Positions 54,006 through 62,431 of a stretch of 64,000 bases of DNA are shown here, in pieces. The stretch covers positions 49,974 to 113,973 of the forward strand of contig DFHF01000008.1 in NCBI GenBank assembly GCA_002371825.1, given 5' to 3'. Both the position numbers and the translations under genes were made by a program. Within the stretch, counting starts at the first letter, position 1. Each line of letters begins with the position of its first letter. Below the pieces are notes generated by a model, which had not been told where the DNA came from, did not search any database, and saw only the letters and a list, made by a program, of their open reading frames with translations. This stretch comes from Ruminococcus flavefaciens. GTDB lineage: Bacteria; Bacillota; Clostridia; Oscillospirales; Ruminococcaceae.

Positions 54006-55045
54006 AGAATTATTCTCCCTTCCTCATTAAAGTCATCGAACAGCTCTAAGAATGTGAGTTGTCCGTCACCGTTGTAAAGTTTATATATATCATAGTTCGC
54101 TATGAGAAACTCGTTATAGACAGCTCCGCTGCCTCTGTGAAGTACCATGCTGTGAGGACGTGAAAGCCTCATCTTGTACCATTTGCTCTCACTGTACAGC
54201 TCGTCAATAAACGGACACTCGTTATACGAAAGCAATACATCGCTCTTACATTCCAACAATGTATCATGGAGCTCTATATGCTTTGCATCGCCGAAAAGTG
54301 GCACTCCGTTATATAACGCTTCTGCCATGTAGTACGGCGGATCGCAGTAAACGAAAGTACTTGGATCATCATGGAGCTTTATGAGCTCGATGCAGTCCTT
54401 GTTTTCTACAGTTATTCCCTGCATCATTCTGCTCGCCTCATTTATTAGCCTGACCATACTGTCACGGTTGACTGCCTTACAAGCCCAGCTTGTTCCTGTT
54501 GCGGAATAGCTGCATTTCATAAGGTAGAAGAAAAGTACAGCGTCTATAAGTTCCGGATCGTTCTCACGTTCCTTATACAACCTCCAAGCGTCCAATACTA
54601 TTGACCATGCGTGTTCTTTTTCAGCAAGACTTGCGGCTTTTAGCTGTATTTTTAGGTTAGCGTCGAACAGCTTTTCCCATGTATCGCCCTTGTGGAAAAC
54701 ATTGCTGCAAGCGTTGAAGCTGTCTCTTGAATTAATAAAAAAGGTACGCTCAAAGTTCTCATTGAGCGTACCGTCTGAGTTATATGCACCTGTCAGCTTG
54801 TCTATGAGTTCCTCGGATCGTGATTTGAGGATCCTCATAAAGTTTGCAAGGTGCGGATTGTAGTCATTGTATATCTGTAAAGGTGCGTACTTCCCTGAAA
54901 GCGAAACCGAGCCTCCGCCGCCGAAAACATCGAGAAATTTGTTTTTTCTCTCAGGTATTATCCGCTTAATTACAGGAAGGAGAATCGTTTTACCGCCGAT
55001 CCACGGTATCGGAGGTTCGCACCCTGTGGTCAAAATGCCTCGCAT
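54002..55045 (-). CDS. DNA adenine methyltransferase, Dam/D12 class
   Basis: 347 residues. IPWIGGKTILLPVIKRI at the N-terminus, the SAM-binding motif FLDVFGGGGSVSL (about 38-50) and the catalytic DPPY in FVYCDPPYYMAE (235-238) give the alpha-class D12 order. No restriction endonuclease is nearby, so it is an orphan methylase. On a mobile element it probably protects the DNA from host restriction or regulates genes. Its target site cannot be read from sequence. Confidence 0.9.
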   Translation of the reverse strand: MRGILTTGCEPPIPWIGGKTILLPVIKRIIPERKNKFLDVFGGGGSVSLSGKYAPLQIYNDYNPHLANFMRILKSRSEELIDKLTGAYNSDGTLNENFERTFFINSRDSFNACSNVFHKGDTWEKLFDANLKIQLKAASLAEKEHAWSIVLDAWRLYKERENDPELIDAVLFFYLMKCSYSATGTSWACKAVNRDSMVRLINEASRMMQGITVENKDCIELIKLHDDPSTFVYCDPPYYMAEALYNGVPLFGDAKHIELHDTLLECKSDVLLSYNECPFIDELYSESKWYKMRLSRPHSMVLHRGSGAVYNEFLIANYDIYKLYNGDGQLTFLELFDDFNEEGRIIL

Positions 55046-55063
55046 TATACTCCTTTCCGGAGG

Positions 55064-56059
55064 TCAGTTCATAGTTACCTCCATTCCTTCATCCTCGCTT
55101 TCTTCCATATCGTCATCAACTGACGTAATATTGACATATTCTCCGATAATGCAGAGAGCTTTATTATAGTCACCCGATGATGTGATGCGTTCACACATCT
55201 CCTTAGCCTGTTCAGCCATGCCGTTTCTTTTGAGAGTTTTGGATGCTATACCCATGAGGTTAAAAATGTTTGAATCTTCGCCGATAAGCGGACAATCGGG
55301 CTTTTTCTGCTCCTGTGCAGGCTGTTCCTCGATAAAACCGCCGAGCCTGTTTGGTACATAGTCTGAAAGCCAAGTTCCGCCGAACTGCTCATGTGTCTGG
55401 AGTCTCCACATTGCCAGCTTTCCAACATCAAGCTCAACATCATCAAATGGGAACATGATATTTGTGTGGCCCTCGTTCTCAAAAACATAGAGCCTGTCAA
55501 ACGGTGATCTCAGGATATCTGAATCGATAAGTGCTGAGTTTATACCGTCAGCCCATTCCTGAAGATCTCCGCCGCAGCCCTGAAGAATAAGTCCTTCCTT
55601 GTTGTTCATCTTACGCAGGTCTTCCGGAGATACTCTTATGATCTCAGCTTCGGGCAACTCATAACAGTTCTGCATACTCATGCCGTCAGTCTCACACTTA
55701 TCGAATGCGATATTTCTCAGTGAACTATGGGTGAAAACAGCAGATTTCAGGTCACACTTATCAAAGGACACATCTCTGAATGCTGCTTCTTCGGCAGTAA
55801 ACATAGTACAGTCACAGCCACTGAACTTCACATTATTAAGCTCGGCAAAGCACATTCCGGTATCTGTCAAATCGCAGAGCCTGAACTCACAGTTTCTGAA
55901 CGCAGCACTGTTGAACTGTTTCCCCTTAAATGATAATCTCTCAAAAGAGCAGTTCTCGAAGACGGCGTGTATACCGCCGTCCTCGTCCTCGATGAACTTA
56001 TTATGCAGTATGCAGATGTTATCGAGTTTTTCCTGTGTTACTTTTCTTTTCTCGTCCAT
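55064..56059 (-). CDS. Pentapeptide-repeat protein of the mobile module
   Basis: 331 residues. From about 30 to 130 it shows pentapeptide repeats with A/C-(D/N/E)-(L/F)-x-x pattern (FENCSFERLSFKG, FRNCEFRLCDLTDTGMCF, FDKCDLKSAVFTHSSLRNIA), a right-handed beta-helix. The next part (FPFDDVELDVGKLAMWRLQT ... GGTWLSDYVPNRLGG) looks like a distinct conserved domain I cannot name. The C-terminus is acidic then EGMEVTMN, one of the shared tails. It is five bases after the Api92-like gene stop, with an AGGAGGTG site. Pentapeptide proteins can mimic DNA; that is only a possibility. Confidence 0.72.
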   Translation of the reverse strand: MDEKRKVTQEKLDNICILHNKFIEDEDGGIHAVFENCSFERLSFKGKQFNSAAFRNCEFRLCDLTDTGMCFAELNNVKFSGCDCTMFTAEEAAFRDVSFDKCDLKSAVFTHSSLRNIAFDKCETDGMSMQNCYELPEAEIIRVSPEDLRKMNNKEGLILQGCGGDLQEWADGINSALIDSDILRSPFDRLYVFENEGHTNIMFPFDDVELDVGKLAMWRLQTHEQFGGTWLSDYVPNRLGGFIEEQPAQEQKKPDCPLIGEDSNIFNLMGIASKTLKRNGMAEQAKEMCERITSSGDYNKALCIIGEYVNITSVDDDMEESEDEGMEVTMN

Positions 56060-56060
56060 A

Positions 56061-57176
56061 TCACACCTCCTGCATTCCCATGCTCAGTTCCTCGGTCTGG
56101 TCTGGGTTGTACTCCCTAAACTCATACAAGGACATATTTTCACCGAGGAAGTTAGGACTGCTGTCCTCGTCAAGCACGATATATCCCTTACTTTTAAGAT
56201 CAATAGGCTCTTTCGTAACGATAGAGCCTGCATGATTTACTGCAACACTTTTCTCTATAGCGAAGAATTCTCCGTCATCGTTATGGCGCAGATGATAGCA
56301 GTACATTCCCTTCGGGATATTTGCATCGGTTATGCGGTCATTTGTGAAGAGAGCCGTATGTCCGGCTACCTCGATGAGTTCATACTCATCATCATACTCG
56401 ATGTTGATATATTCAGTCTCAGTGGCATTGAGATAGAGCGAATAGTCTTCCTCAAGGTTCGCATCCATTACTCTTGCCGCAAATTCAAGGCAGTCTTTCT
56501 GGCTCTCGGGGAAGTATTCTTCTATGCGTTTGCCGTCGTAATAGACGTAGCGTCCGCAGTTATTACCTATATCCTCATCAGCCCACTCATGCTCGAACTT
56601 TATATCCGGGTACATCTCAGACAGCTTCTGCATTATAGGGTGGGGAGCTGCCCATGCAGTAAGGAATTTCAGCTTACCGTCTTCCATTTCGACTCCGTTG
56701 TCGTATCCGTAGGCATTCCATTTGGTACCCCAGTTTCCGACAGCCCAATCGTACCATGTTGATGCACCGTATTTTACGAGATTTGAGATGTATTTTGCTC
56801 CTTCATCAACAAGATACCTCACGCTTTCACGATACTTGTTCTCAGCTAAATTTATAGCCTCATTCTCGGGCATGAGAATATCTATTTTCTGCGATAAGAC
56901 AGGCAGCTTCTTGAGCATTTCACGGAATTCGGCAACATCCATCTTCTGAATACCTTCATATTCTTCGTTTATGGGATTTATTGCGGAAATGCACACCGCA
57001 ATAGCACTGTCCTCGATGGAGCCGCTTGTCATATGCAGGGATTCGGGCATAGGCAGTATCTTATTAAAATCCACGGATCCTAAGCCAACCTCATCGTTCT
57101 TGATCTGTTCAAGCATAGCTTTTATACGGCTCTCATCACCTGACAGGGTGATTACACTTGTAACATGATTAGGCAT
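56061..57176 (-). CDS. Api92-like protein (ferredoxin-like fold, DUF1281 type)
   Basis: About 371 residues from the ATG six bases after GGAGGTG. The N-terminus PNHVTSVITLSGDESRIKAM, followed by LGSVDFNKILPMPESL and YDWAVGNWGTKWNAYGYDNG, is typical of Api92-like phage/ICE proteins found in many conjugative elements. A second half (from about 235) is different, with AGHTALFTNDRITDANIPKG. The tail is acidic then ELSMGMQEV. The function of the family is unknown to me; the family is linked to mobile elements. Confidence 0.78.
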   Translation of the reverse strand: MPNHVTSVITLSGDESRIKAMLEQIKNDEVGLGSVDFNKILPMPESLHMTSGSIEDSAIAVCISAINPINEEYEGIQKMDVAEFREMLKKLPVLSQKIDILMPENEAINLAENKYRESVRYLVDEGAKYISNLVKYGASTWYDWAVGNWGTKWNAYGYDNGVEMEDGKLKFLTAWAAPHPIMQKLSEMYPDIKFEHEWADEDIGNNCGRYVYYDGKRIEEYFPESQKDCLEFAARVMDANLEEDYSLYLNATETEYINIEYDDEYELIEVAGHTALFTNDRITDANIPKGMYCYHLRHNDDGEFFAIEKSVAVNHAGSIVTKEPIDLKSKGYIVLDEDSSPNFLGENMSLYEFREYNPDQTEELSMGMQEV

Positions 57177-57936
57177 TAATAACACCTCCATACTCTCTCA
57201 TCAGCCTTGAAAGGATGTACTGCTGACCCTTGCCTGTAACAAAGGTCTGCTGATACGTCCTTTTCTGACCATTGGTCTCGTATACCGACTCCTTCACACG
57301 GAAGTATCCGTTTTCAATGTACTCCTGGTACGGAATATTGCCGCCCATAAGGATACCACGGGACCTCATCCATGCAAATAGCCTGTTGCGTCCGATGCGG
57401 ATACCGTGATCAGCACAGAGCTTTGCCATACGATTTACATCGATTACATTAGTGCTGTCACCAACATGATCTGCAAACTTCACCTTCGGCTCGTCCTTAC
57501 GGATACGCTCATTGAGCTGATTGATAACTCTGCACTGTATCCTGAAGAGCTGCTTTATAGGTTCATCTGCAAAGGGGAGATATGTCTCAACGAACACATC
57601 CTCATTTGCAACATAGCCGCCGGTCTTACGGATAGTCGGGAGCACCTCAGCCGTTACCCAGCGTTTGAACTTCTTGGCATTCGGCATCTTGCTGGAAAGT
57701 ACAAGGCTGTAGAAGCCAGATTCATTTATTACTGTCAAATTCTGAGCACCACCAAGGGTGTCACATTTCGTTACTCCCTTGTCATCAGCGTCTACATGAT
57801 CGATAAGTGCCTTTCTTGGATTCGAATAGCCAAGTATTTCAGCTACATCTTTACCGACAAGCCAAGGCTCGCCGTCAGTGCAGACTGTTCTAACCGAGCC
57901 GAACTCGGGATTGTTAAAAATCATCATTTCATTCAT
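57169..57936 (-). CDS. Phage-type antirepressor, Bro-N and KilAC domains
   Basis: About 255 residues from the ATG nine bases after GGAGG. Bro-N (about 1-100): IFNNPEFGSVRTVCTDGEPW, VGKDVAEILGYSNPRKAL, INESGFYSLVLSSKM and FKRWVTAEVLPTIRKTGGYV. KilAC (about 145-255): NRMAKLCADHGIRIGRNRLF and TFVTGKGQQYILSRLMREY. Antirepressors inactivate or bypass a CI-type repressor, so this could control excision or transfer. It overlaps both neighbours. Confidence 0.9.
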   Translation of the reverse strand: MNEMMIFNNPEFGSVRTVCTDGEPWLVGKDVAEILGYSNPRKALIDHVDADDKGVTKCDTLGGAQNLTVINESGFYSLVLSSKMPNAKKFKRWVTAEVLPTIRKTGGYVANEDVFVETYLPFADEPIKQLFRIQCRVINQLNERIRKDEPKVKFADHVGDSTNVIDVNRMAKLCADHGIRIGRNRLFAWMRSRGILMGGNIPYQEYIENGYFRVKESVYETNGQKRTYQQTFVTGKGQQYILSRLMREYGGVINA

Positions 57937-59206
57937 TCTCATATTCCTCCATATCAATTTCCTTTATGAATCTCGCCAGCGCTTCTATGACGTTGACTGT
58001 CACAGCGTTTCCGGCTTGCTTGTATAGCTGTGCATTTGACATTCCTGTCGCTTTGACCTTATTGAACTGCTCATCGGTAAATCCCTGCAATCGCCAGCAT
58101 TCAAGGGGTATCAGCTTTCGTATCAGTCCGTTATACATAACGCCGTTCCGGTCTGTTACTGTAATAGTAAACATCGGCTCGTCCGGATTCTTGAACCTTC
58201 TCCCTTGCTGCCGTACCTTCTCTTTGGCAGGAGTAAGCACGGGAATCGGCTTGTCCATGAAGAGAGCAGCCGATTTTTCGCCTTTATGATGCCTAATTCC
58301 GTTATCCTGCCTAGCAGTTATACACCTTGCAAGGTCGGTGATCTGAGGCTCGGGATTCATATCGATACATTTTACTGAATAGAAGCCCTGTGTTGCCGAC
58401 GGAGTTACCGTATGGGCTATGTCATGTCCGACACGTCCTCTGCGGCTGTTCATGTCCGCATATGCAAGGTCGATACTATCTCCGGGGACAGCTATCTGAT
58501 ATCCTGACTTTGTAAGGGACTTTATCGGAAGACCAAGTATCTCGTACAGCCCAGACTTACCGCCGAAACCGCCTGCAGTTCCGGTCAGCGTTATGCTCAG
58601 TCCTTCGGGAGAGTAGACTCTGCATCCTTCTTTTCCCGGTATGCGCTGGATAAGAGTTTTTGGATTTGCGTCTGTGAAAGACAGTATTCTTCCGGCACAC
58701 TCGGCTCTAAGAAATCCGACAATGAACACTCTTTTTCTGGCTTGGGCGACTCCGAAATTCGCGCTGTTAAGACATTGCCATGCGACATCGTACCCCAATT
58801 CATCCAACGTACTGAGGATTGTCGCAAATGTCCTGCCTTCGTCATGCGATAACAGTCCGGGTACGTTTTCAAGCAGCAGATAGCGAGGTCTCTTAACGGC
58901 AGCGATCCGAGCAATTTCAAAGAACATGGTTCCTCGGGCGTCTTCAAAGCCTCGCCGTTTTCCGGCAATCGAGAATGATTGGCATGGAAAACCTCCGCAA
59001 ATAAGGTCGATATCCGGCAAGTCTTCGGGGATGATTTTTCTTGCGTCATCGAAATATTCCTCCTTTGATGTGTCGTAAAGTGCTTCATACGCCTGTTTTG
59101 CGAATTTGTCTATCTCGCAGTAACCGACACACTCAAAGCCGCCGACTCGTTCAAGGCCTGAGCGGAAACCGCCGATACCTGCGAACATATCTAAATATCG
59201 TATCAA
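57929..59206 (-). CDS. DNA (cytosine-5)-methyltransferase
   Basis: 425 residues from TTG, eight bases after GGTGA. Motif I LDMFAGIGGFRSG, motif IV GGFPCQSFSIAGKRRG (catalytic C75), motif VI LLENVPGL, motif VIII with QARKRVF nearby, and motif X EAGNAV-like QAGNAVTVNVIE near the end. A target-recognition part lies around 205-350. The first base of the frame overlaps a 38-residue leader frame. No endonuclease partner. A second orphan methylase in the same module strengthens the anti-restriction idea. Confidence 0.92.
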   Translation of the reverse strand: MIRYLDMFAGIGGFRSGLERVGGFECVGYCEIDKFAKQAYEALYDTSKEEYFDDARKIIPEDLPDIDLICGGFPCQSFSIAGKRRGFEDARGTMFFEIARIAAVKRPRYLLLENVPGLLSHDEGRTFATILSTLDELGYDVAWQCLNSANFGVAQARKRVFIVGFLRAECAGRILSFTDANPKTLIQRIPGKEGCRVYSPEGLSITLTGTAGGFGGKSGLYEILGLPIKSLTKSGYQIAVPGDSIDLAYADMNSRRGRVGHDIAHTVTPSATQGFYSVKCIDMNPEPQITDLARCITARQDNGIRHHKGEKSAALFMDKPIPVLTPAKEKVRQQGRRFKNPDEPMFTITVTDRNGVMYNGLIRKLIPLECWRLQGFTDEQFNKVKATGMSNAQLYKQAGNAVTVNVIEALARFIKEIDMEEYENE

Positions 59207-59267
59207 AACTAAAATTCACCTTCTTTTTTGTTCCATATTTTCTTTTCAGGTTGTTTTCGTTGTTCAT
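59151..59267 (-). CDS. Basic 38-aa leader frame overlapping the cytosine methyltransferase start
   Basis: ATG is eight bases after AAAGGAG. It reads MNNENNLKRKYGTKKKVNFS, then FDTIFRYVRRYRRFPLRP and a stop inside the methyltransferase gene. The methyltransferase start (TTG, weak) lies inside it, so translation of the leader may drive translation of the enzyme. Arg/Lys-rich; unknown function if stable. Confidence 0.45.
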   Translation of the reverse strand: MNNENNLKRKYGTKKKVNFSFDTIFRYVRRYRRFPLRP

Positions 59268-59329
59268 TTGACTCACTCCTTTCGTAAAAAAATTACAGCC
59301 GCCTGCATTTTTGCAGACAGCTGTATGTA

Positions 59330-59384
59330 ACGAAAAAAGGCCACCGGTAGTTGTCCTGTTACGGACTCACCACCGATGGCCTTT
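59330..59384 (-). terminator. Long structured terminator after the 81-aa gene
   Basis: On the minus strand a 16-bp stem, AAAGGCCATCGGTGGT with ACTACCGGTGGCCTTT (two G-T pairs), encloses a short GTCC / GGAC stem with loop GTAACA; TTTT follows. Confidence 0.7.
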
Positions 59385-59417
59385 AATTATATATATATAT
59401 AATAGTATTCAGTTGTA

Positions 59418-59663
59418 TTACTCGGCAGGAGAGATGAAGCTCTCTATTACTGCCATTATTTCATCAAGACGTTTTTCGCCGATACCGTTGATCTTGCTGA
59501 TCTCTTTACGAAGGCTCTCGAACTCGATAGCACCATGCTCGACGCTCTTGGCACCTTGGTCATAGATGTTAGTCAGCACCTGCTGCATCTGGTCTCGGTT
59601 CATAGCCTTGATTTCCTTATACATCGCTCTTGTAAGCTCAACTGTTTTCTGTTCGTTTTCCAT
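59418..59663 (-). CDS. Small helix-hairpin-helix protein, 81 aa
   Basis: Helical throughout; the C-terminal part ISKINGIGEKRLDEIMAVIE has the GxGxxx helix-hairpin-helix pattern used for sequence-independent DNA binding. The start follows AAGGAG and lies 14 bases after the nuclease-like gene. A role in element DNA handling is inferred. Confidence 0.7.
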   Translation of the reverse strand: MENEQKTVELTRAMYKEIKAMNRDQMQQVLTNIYDQGAKSVEHGAIEFESLRKEISKINGIGEKRLDEIMAVIESFISPAE

Positions 59664-59677
59664 TGCAACTCCTTATA

Positions 59678-61183
59678 TTACTTTATTTCGCTATATGAGA
59701 CCTTATACTCAAATAATCGAATTCTATGATCATCATGGACGGCTTTAATAAGCTTTTTTGGCGGTTCGTTGACACAAATTATGCCATAAACCTTTTTACC
59801 TTTGGCATATTTGGATTTTTCAAACCATTCAACGTATTTCACAGTCTGAGCATATGCATCATCATATCCGCTGTCTTTTTTTAGCTCAATAATATATAGA
59901 TTCCCATCATTGTCTTCTGCTAACAGGTCAATTCTGCCTATACCAGGGAATGTCCATTGTCGTCCATATATACCTTTACGTTTGTATATTTTCAATGGAA
60001 TATCGAATACTGTTGAACCAACCTCCAACCTTTCCGTTAATTCGTCTTCAAGTATGCTTTCTTTTGAAAACTGATAGGAAGGTCTCTGCTTTTTGTCTAT
60101 TATTTCAGGGAAATCATTGTATTGCGGCTCGTCATTCGCTTCAAAGAACTTCTTTTTTCCAGATTTTGCATCTTTTAAAATATCAAGTGCATTTTTGTAT
60201 ATCTTCTCAGGGGTAATTTTTATGAAATTATCAGCTTCATCAAACTTTCCAAGTGCCGCAAGTGTTCTTACATAACCAGAGCATGCATATTTAAGATCAA
60301 TTTTGTTATCAATACAAAATCGATATTCTTTCTCTGCTTGTTTATATTGCTTAGTAAGATACAGTTCATAAGCAAGATTATTCCTTGCCCATGGTTTCAT
60401 AGGCTCATTCTCAAGGCACTTTTGATAGTACTCGATTGATTCTTTTTTTCTTCTTATTTTACTATTGCACCAAGCAAGAATGAAATAACGTTCAGCTTCT
60501 GACAAAATGTAACCATCTTGAACATTTTCAAGTATTGCAATTGTATTTTGCCAGTGCTTATTATTATACCATACAATCGATATTAGCTCTTTTGCAAGAA
60601 TGCTATCAGGTGCAAGTAGTAAAGCAGCAGAAACATCTTTTTCAAGTTCTGCAAGATCAGTTGTACAAAAATAAGTTTTAGTAGCCTTAATCAATTCTGG
60701 CAGCCCATTTTCATATGATTCGTTTCTGATTCTCTCTAAGATGTAATCGTATAATTTGGGAATTGATCCTTTAAAAATAGAATAGCCATATGCAAACCAT
60801 GTTTCATCAATAACACTGCCGTCCTTAATATAGCCATCAATTTCAAGTTTTAATAGCTCAAAACTTTTTGAGAAATCACCGTCAAAGAATAGAGATACTG
60901 CTTCATAATATGATTGTTTCTTCTTTTTAATATATTGAATTAAAGGCTTAAACAATGTTTTGATAACATAATCATTAGACAATTTACAATCGTCAGGATA
61001 ATTCCATCCATACCATAGTGAAAGGTCATCAATGGCTTTATCGCAAACTGATTGAGCGATTACTTCTCTTTCTTCTATATTATGAATGCTTTTGACTCTT
61101 TTAACAAACTCATCATCAGTGATATCACTCGGAAGGGATGCGTAAAAAGAATTTATGATCTCATCTCTATTATTAGCGACCAT
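59678..61183 (-). CDS. TPR-like protein with C-terminal NucS/PDDEXK-type nuclease domain
   Basis: 501 residues, AT-rich. Residues about 170-330 have TPR-like helical repeats (AERYFILAWCNSKIRRKKES, WARNNLAYELYLTKQYKQAE). The last ~110 residues carry a nuclease core: GRQWTFPGIGRIDLLAEDND, then LYIIELKKDSGYDDAYAQTV (catalytic D and ExK), and QTVKYVEWFEKSKY. NucS-type domains cut branched or mismatched DNA; TPR fusions of this kind occur in defence and mobile-element genes. It has its own consensus promoter, unlike the others in the run. Confidence 0.8.
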   Translation of the reverse strand: MVANNRDEIINSFYASLPSDITDDEFVKRVKSIHNIEEREVIAQSVCDKAIDDLSLWYGWNYPDDCKLSNDYVIKTLFKPLIQYIKKKKQSYYEAVSLFFDGDFSKSFELLKLEIDGYIKDGSVIDETWFAYGYSIFKGSIPKLYDYILERIRNESYENGLPELIKATKTYFCTTDLAELEKDVSAALLLAPDSILAKELISIVWYNNKHWQNTIAILENVQDGYILSEAERYFILAWCNSKIRRKKESIEYYQKCLENEPMKPWARNNLAYELYLTKQYKQAEKEYRFCIDNKIDLKYACSGYVRTLAALGKFDEADNFIKITPEKIYKNALDILKDAKSGKKKFFEANDEPQYNDFPEIIDKKQRPSYQFSKESILEDELTERLEVGSTVFDIPLKIYKRKGIYGRQWTFPGIGRIDLLAEDNDGNLYIIELKKDSGYDDAYAQTVKYVEWFEKSKYAKGKKVYGIICVNEPPKKLIKAVHDDHRIRLFEYKVSYSEIK

Positions 61184-61218
61184 TAATACACCTCCAACAT
61201 TAATGATTTTATGGCTTA

Positions 61219-61247
61219 ATTATATCATATTAGACATCATAAGTCAA
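61219..61247 (-). promoter_or_regulatory. Sigma-A promoter for the nuclease-like gene
   Basis: On the minus strand TTGACT (61242-61247), a 17-bp spacer and TATAAT (61219-61224). The -35 lies inside the end of the previous gene. Confidence 0.75.
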
Positions 61248-61785
61248 TCGACATTCCCTGAGATTCGTCCTCATCCTGAGCTATATCCTCATTATTCAAG
61301 CCAAGGTAGCTCTTGATACCAGCCGCAACAGCTTCATCTGACAGGTCTGTGATCTCAACACCTTCTGCAAGACAGAAATTATCGATCTCATTCGTGCAGT
61401 CGCTGTCACTGAACACCTGACAGTAGTATCCTTCACAGAGTATCTCGTTGCCATTATCATCAACTCTTGGGATAGAATTATCGTAACAGGTGGAGACATA
61501 AACGTCACCGTATCGGCTGCTGTGTTTCTCTGTCAGTTCTATTTTAGCTTCTGATACAGGCTGCACCACATGAAAACTGTCAACGCCGGGAACAAGTCCG
61601 AGCTGTCTTCCGTTATCGAAAGTGCAGTGCAATGTTCCGATATCGTCAACATACATTACCTTCCCGACAGTTCCGGGGGCTATCGGATTCGGATCATCGG
61701 GCATATATTCGCAGCATATCCTTGTTCCTTCGGGATACTGAGCTTTTATGCGCTCAACCTGTTCTCTTGACGGAAATCCTTTCAC
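61237..61785 (-). CDS. DUF4314 protein with acidic C-terminal tail
   Basis: 182 residues from GTG after GAGGTG. The first ~75 residues are a DUF4314 domain (YPEGTRICCEYMPDDPNPIA, GTVGKVMYVDDIGTLHCTFD, GRQLGLVPGVDSFHVV), a small beta-barrel common in conjugative elements of Firmicutes. The second part (STCYDNSIPRVDDNGNEIL on) is unknown. The tail is DEDESQGMSIDL, one of the shared ends. It follows the ribbon-helix-helix gene by nine bases. Confidence 0.75.
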   Translation of the reverse strand: MKGFPSREQVERIKAQYPEGTRICCEYMPDDPNPIAPGTVGKVMYVDDIGTLHCTFDNGRQLGLVPGVDSFHVVQPVSEAKIELTEKHSSRYGDVYVSTCYDNSIPRVDDNGNEILCEGYYCQVFSDSDCTNEIDNFCLAEGVEITDLSDEAVAAGIKSYLGLNNEDIAQDEDESQGMSIDL

Positions 61786-61794
61786 CTGAACACC

Positions 61795-62298
61795 TCACAT
61801 ATCCATAGACATTCCCTCGTCCTCAGATTCTTCCGGATCTTCGGATTCGTCGAGATCTTCATCTTCGTCCTCATCCTCTGATTCTTCGTCTTCCTCAGAC
61901 AGGTCCTCGTCTTCAGTTTCGTCGTGGTCTTCATCCTCATCTTCGTCAGGTTCATCCTCTGACTGCTGCTTTTCAGCCATTGCCTGCTGTTCCTCATAGT
62001 CACGGTCAAGCTCATCCTGGATAAGACCGAGTACGAACTGCTTCTGTGTCATGTGATGCCTGTCCAGATAATCCTTTATCTGCTGGAACAAGTCCTCCGG
62101 CACCTGAAACGCCATTGTACGCATATTTCCCATATATTTTTCCTCCTTGATAGTTGTCTTAGGGTGGAGCTCGTCATCAAGTGCTTTTGATACGAACTCC
62201 GCCATTGTCATACCGTTTGCTTCGATGTACTGCCTGACCTGAGCGTGCAGGTCGGCGTCGATCTTTACTGTTATGCCTTTTTTCTCAGTTTCCGACAT
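61795..62298 (-). CDS. Protein with two ribbon-helix-helix-like segments and a long acidic tail
   Basis: 167 residues. Two RHH-like units: GITVKIDADLHAQVRQYIEA and MRTMAFQVPEDLFQQIKDYL with KQFVLGLIQDELDRDY. Then about 60 residues that are nearly all Asp/Glu/Ser, ending EGMSMDM. RHH domains bind DNA as dimers, for example as antitoxins or relaxosome regulators. No toxin is seen next to it. The acidic tail could mimic DNA or tether a partner. Confidence 0.78.
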   Translation of the reverse strand: MSETEKKGITVKIDADLHAQVRQYIEANGMTMAEFVSKALDDELHPKTTIKEEKYMGNMRTMAFQVPEDLFQQIKDYLDRHHMTQKQFVLGLIQDELDRDYEEQQAMAEKQQSEDEPDEDEDEDHDETEDEDLSEEDEESEDEDEDEDLDESEDPEESEDEGMSMDM

Positions 62299-62431
62299 CT
62301 TCGCTACTCCTTTCTAAGAGCTTCTTCATAGCTCTTTCTGTCAGTTCGTCTGCGGTTATTCCTTCTTTCTCCGCAGCTTTCTCGATAGCTTCTGAAAACT
62401 GCGGAGGTATAGTTATCTCTACTTTACTCAC
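62285..62431 (-). CDS. Small ribbon-helix-helix-like protein, 48 aa
   Basis: GTG start overlapping the previous stop (GTGA), reading MSKVEITIPPQFSEAIEKAA, then EKEGITADELTERAMKKLLE and RSSEDVGN. This is the strand-helix-helix order of Arc/CopG proteins. The stop overlaps the next gene by 14 bases and the pattern resembles its neighbour's RHH units, so the two may act together. Confidence 0.7.
   Translation of the reverse strand: MSKVEITIPPQFSEAIEKAAEKEGITADELTERAMKKLLERSSEDVGN

Noticed and set aside
55680..56762. 360-codon plus-strand frame opposite the pentapeptide and Api92-like genes
   Set aside because: It is antisense to two strongly supported genes with ribosome sites, and its long length comes from their codon bias.
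54002..59206. A complete restriction-modification system
   Set aside because: No endonuclease gene borders either methyltransferase; the NucS-like protein at 59678 has its own promoter and a TPR part.
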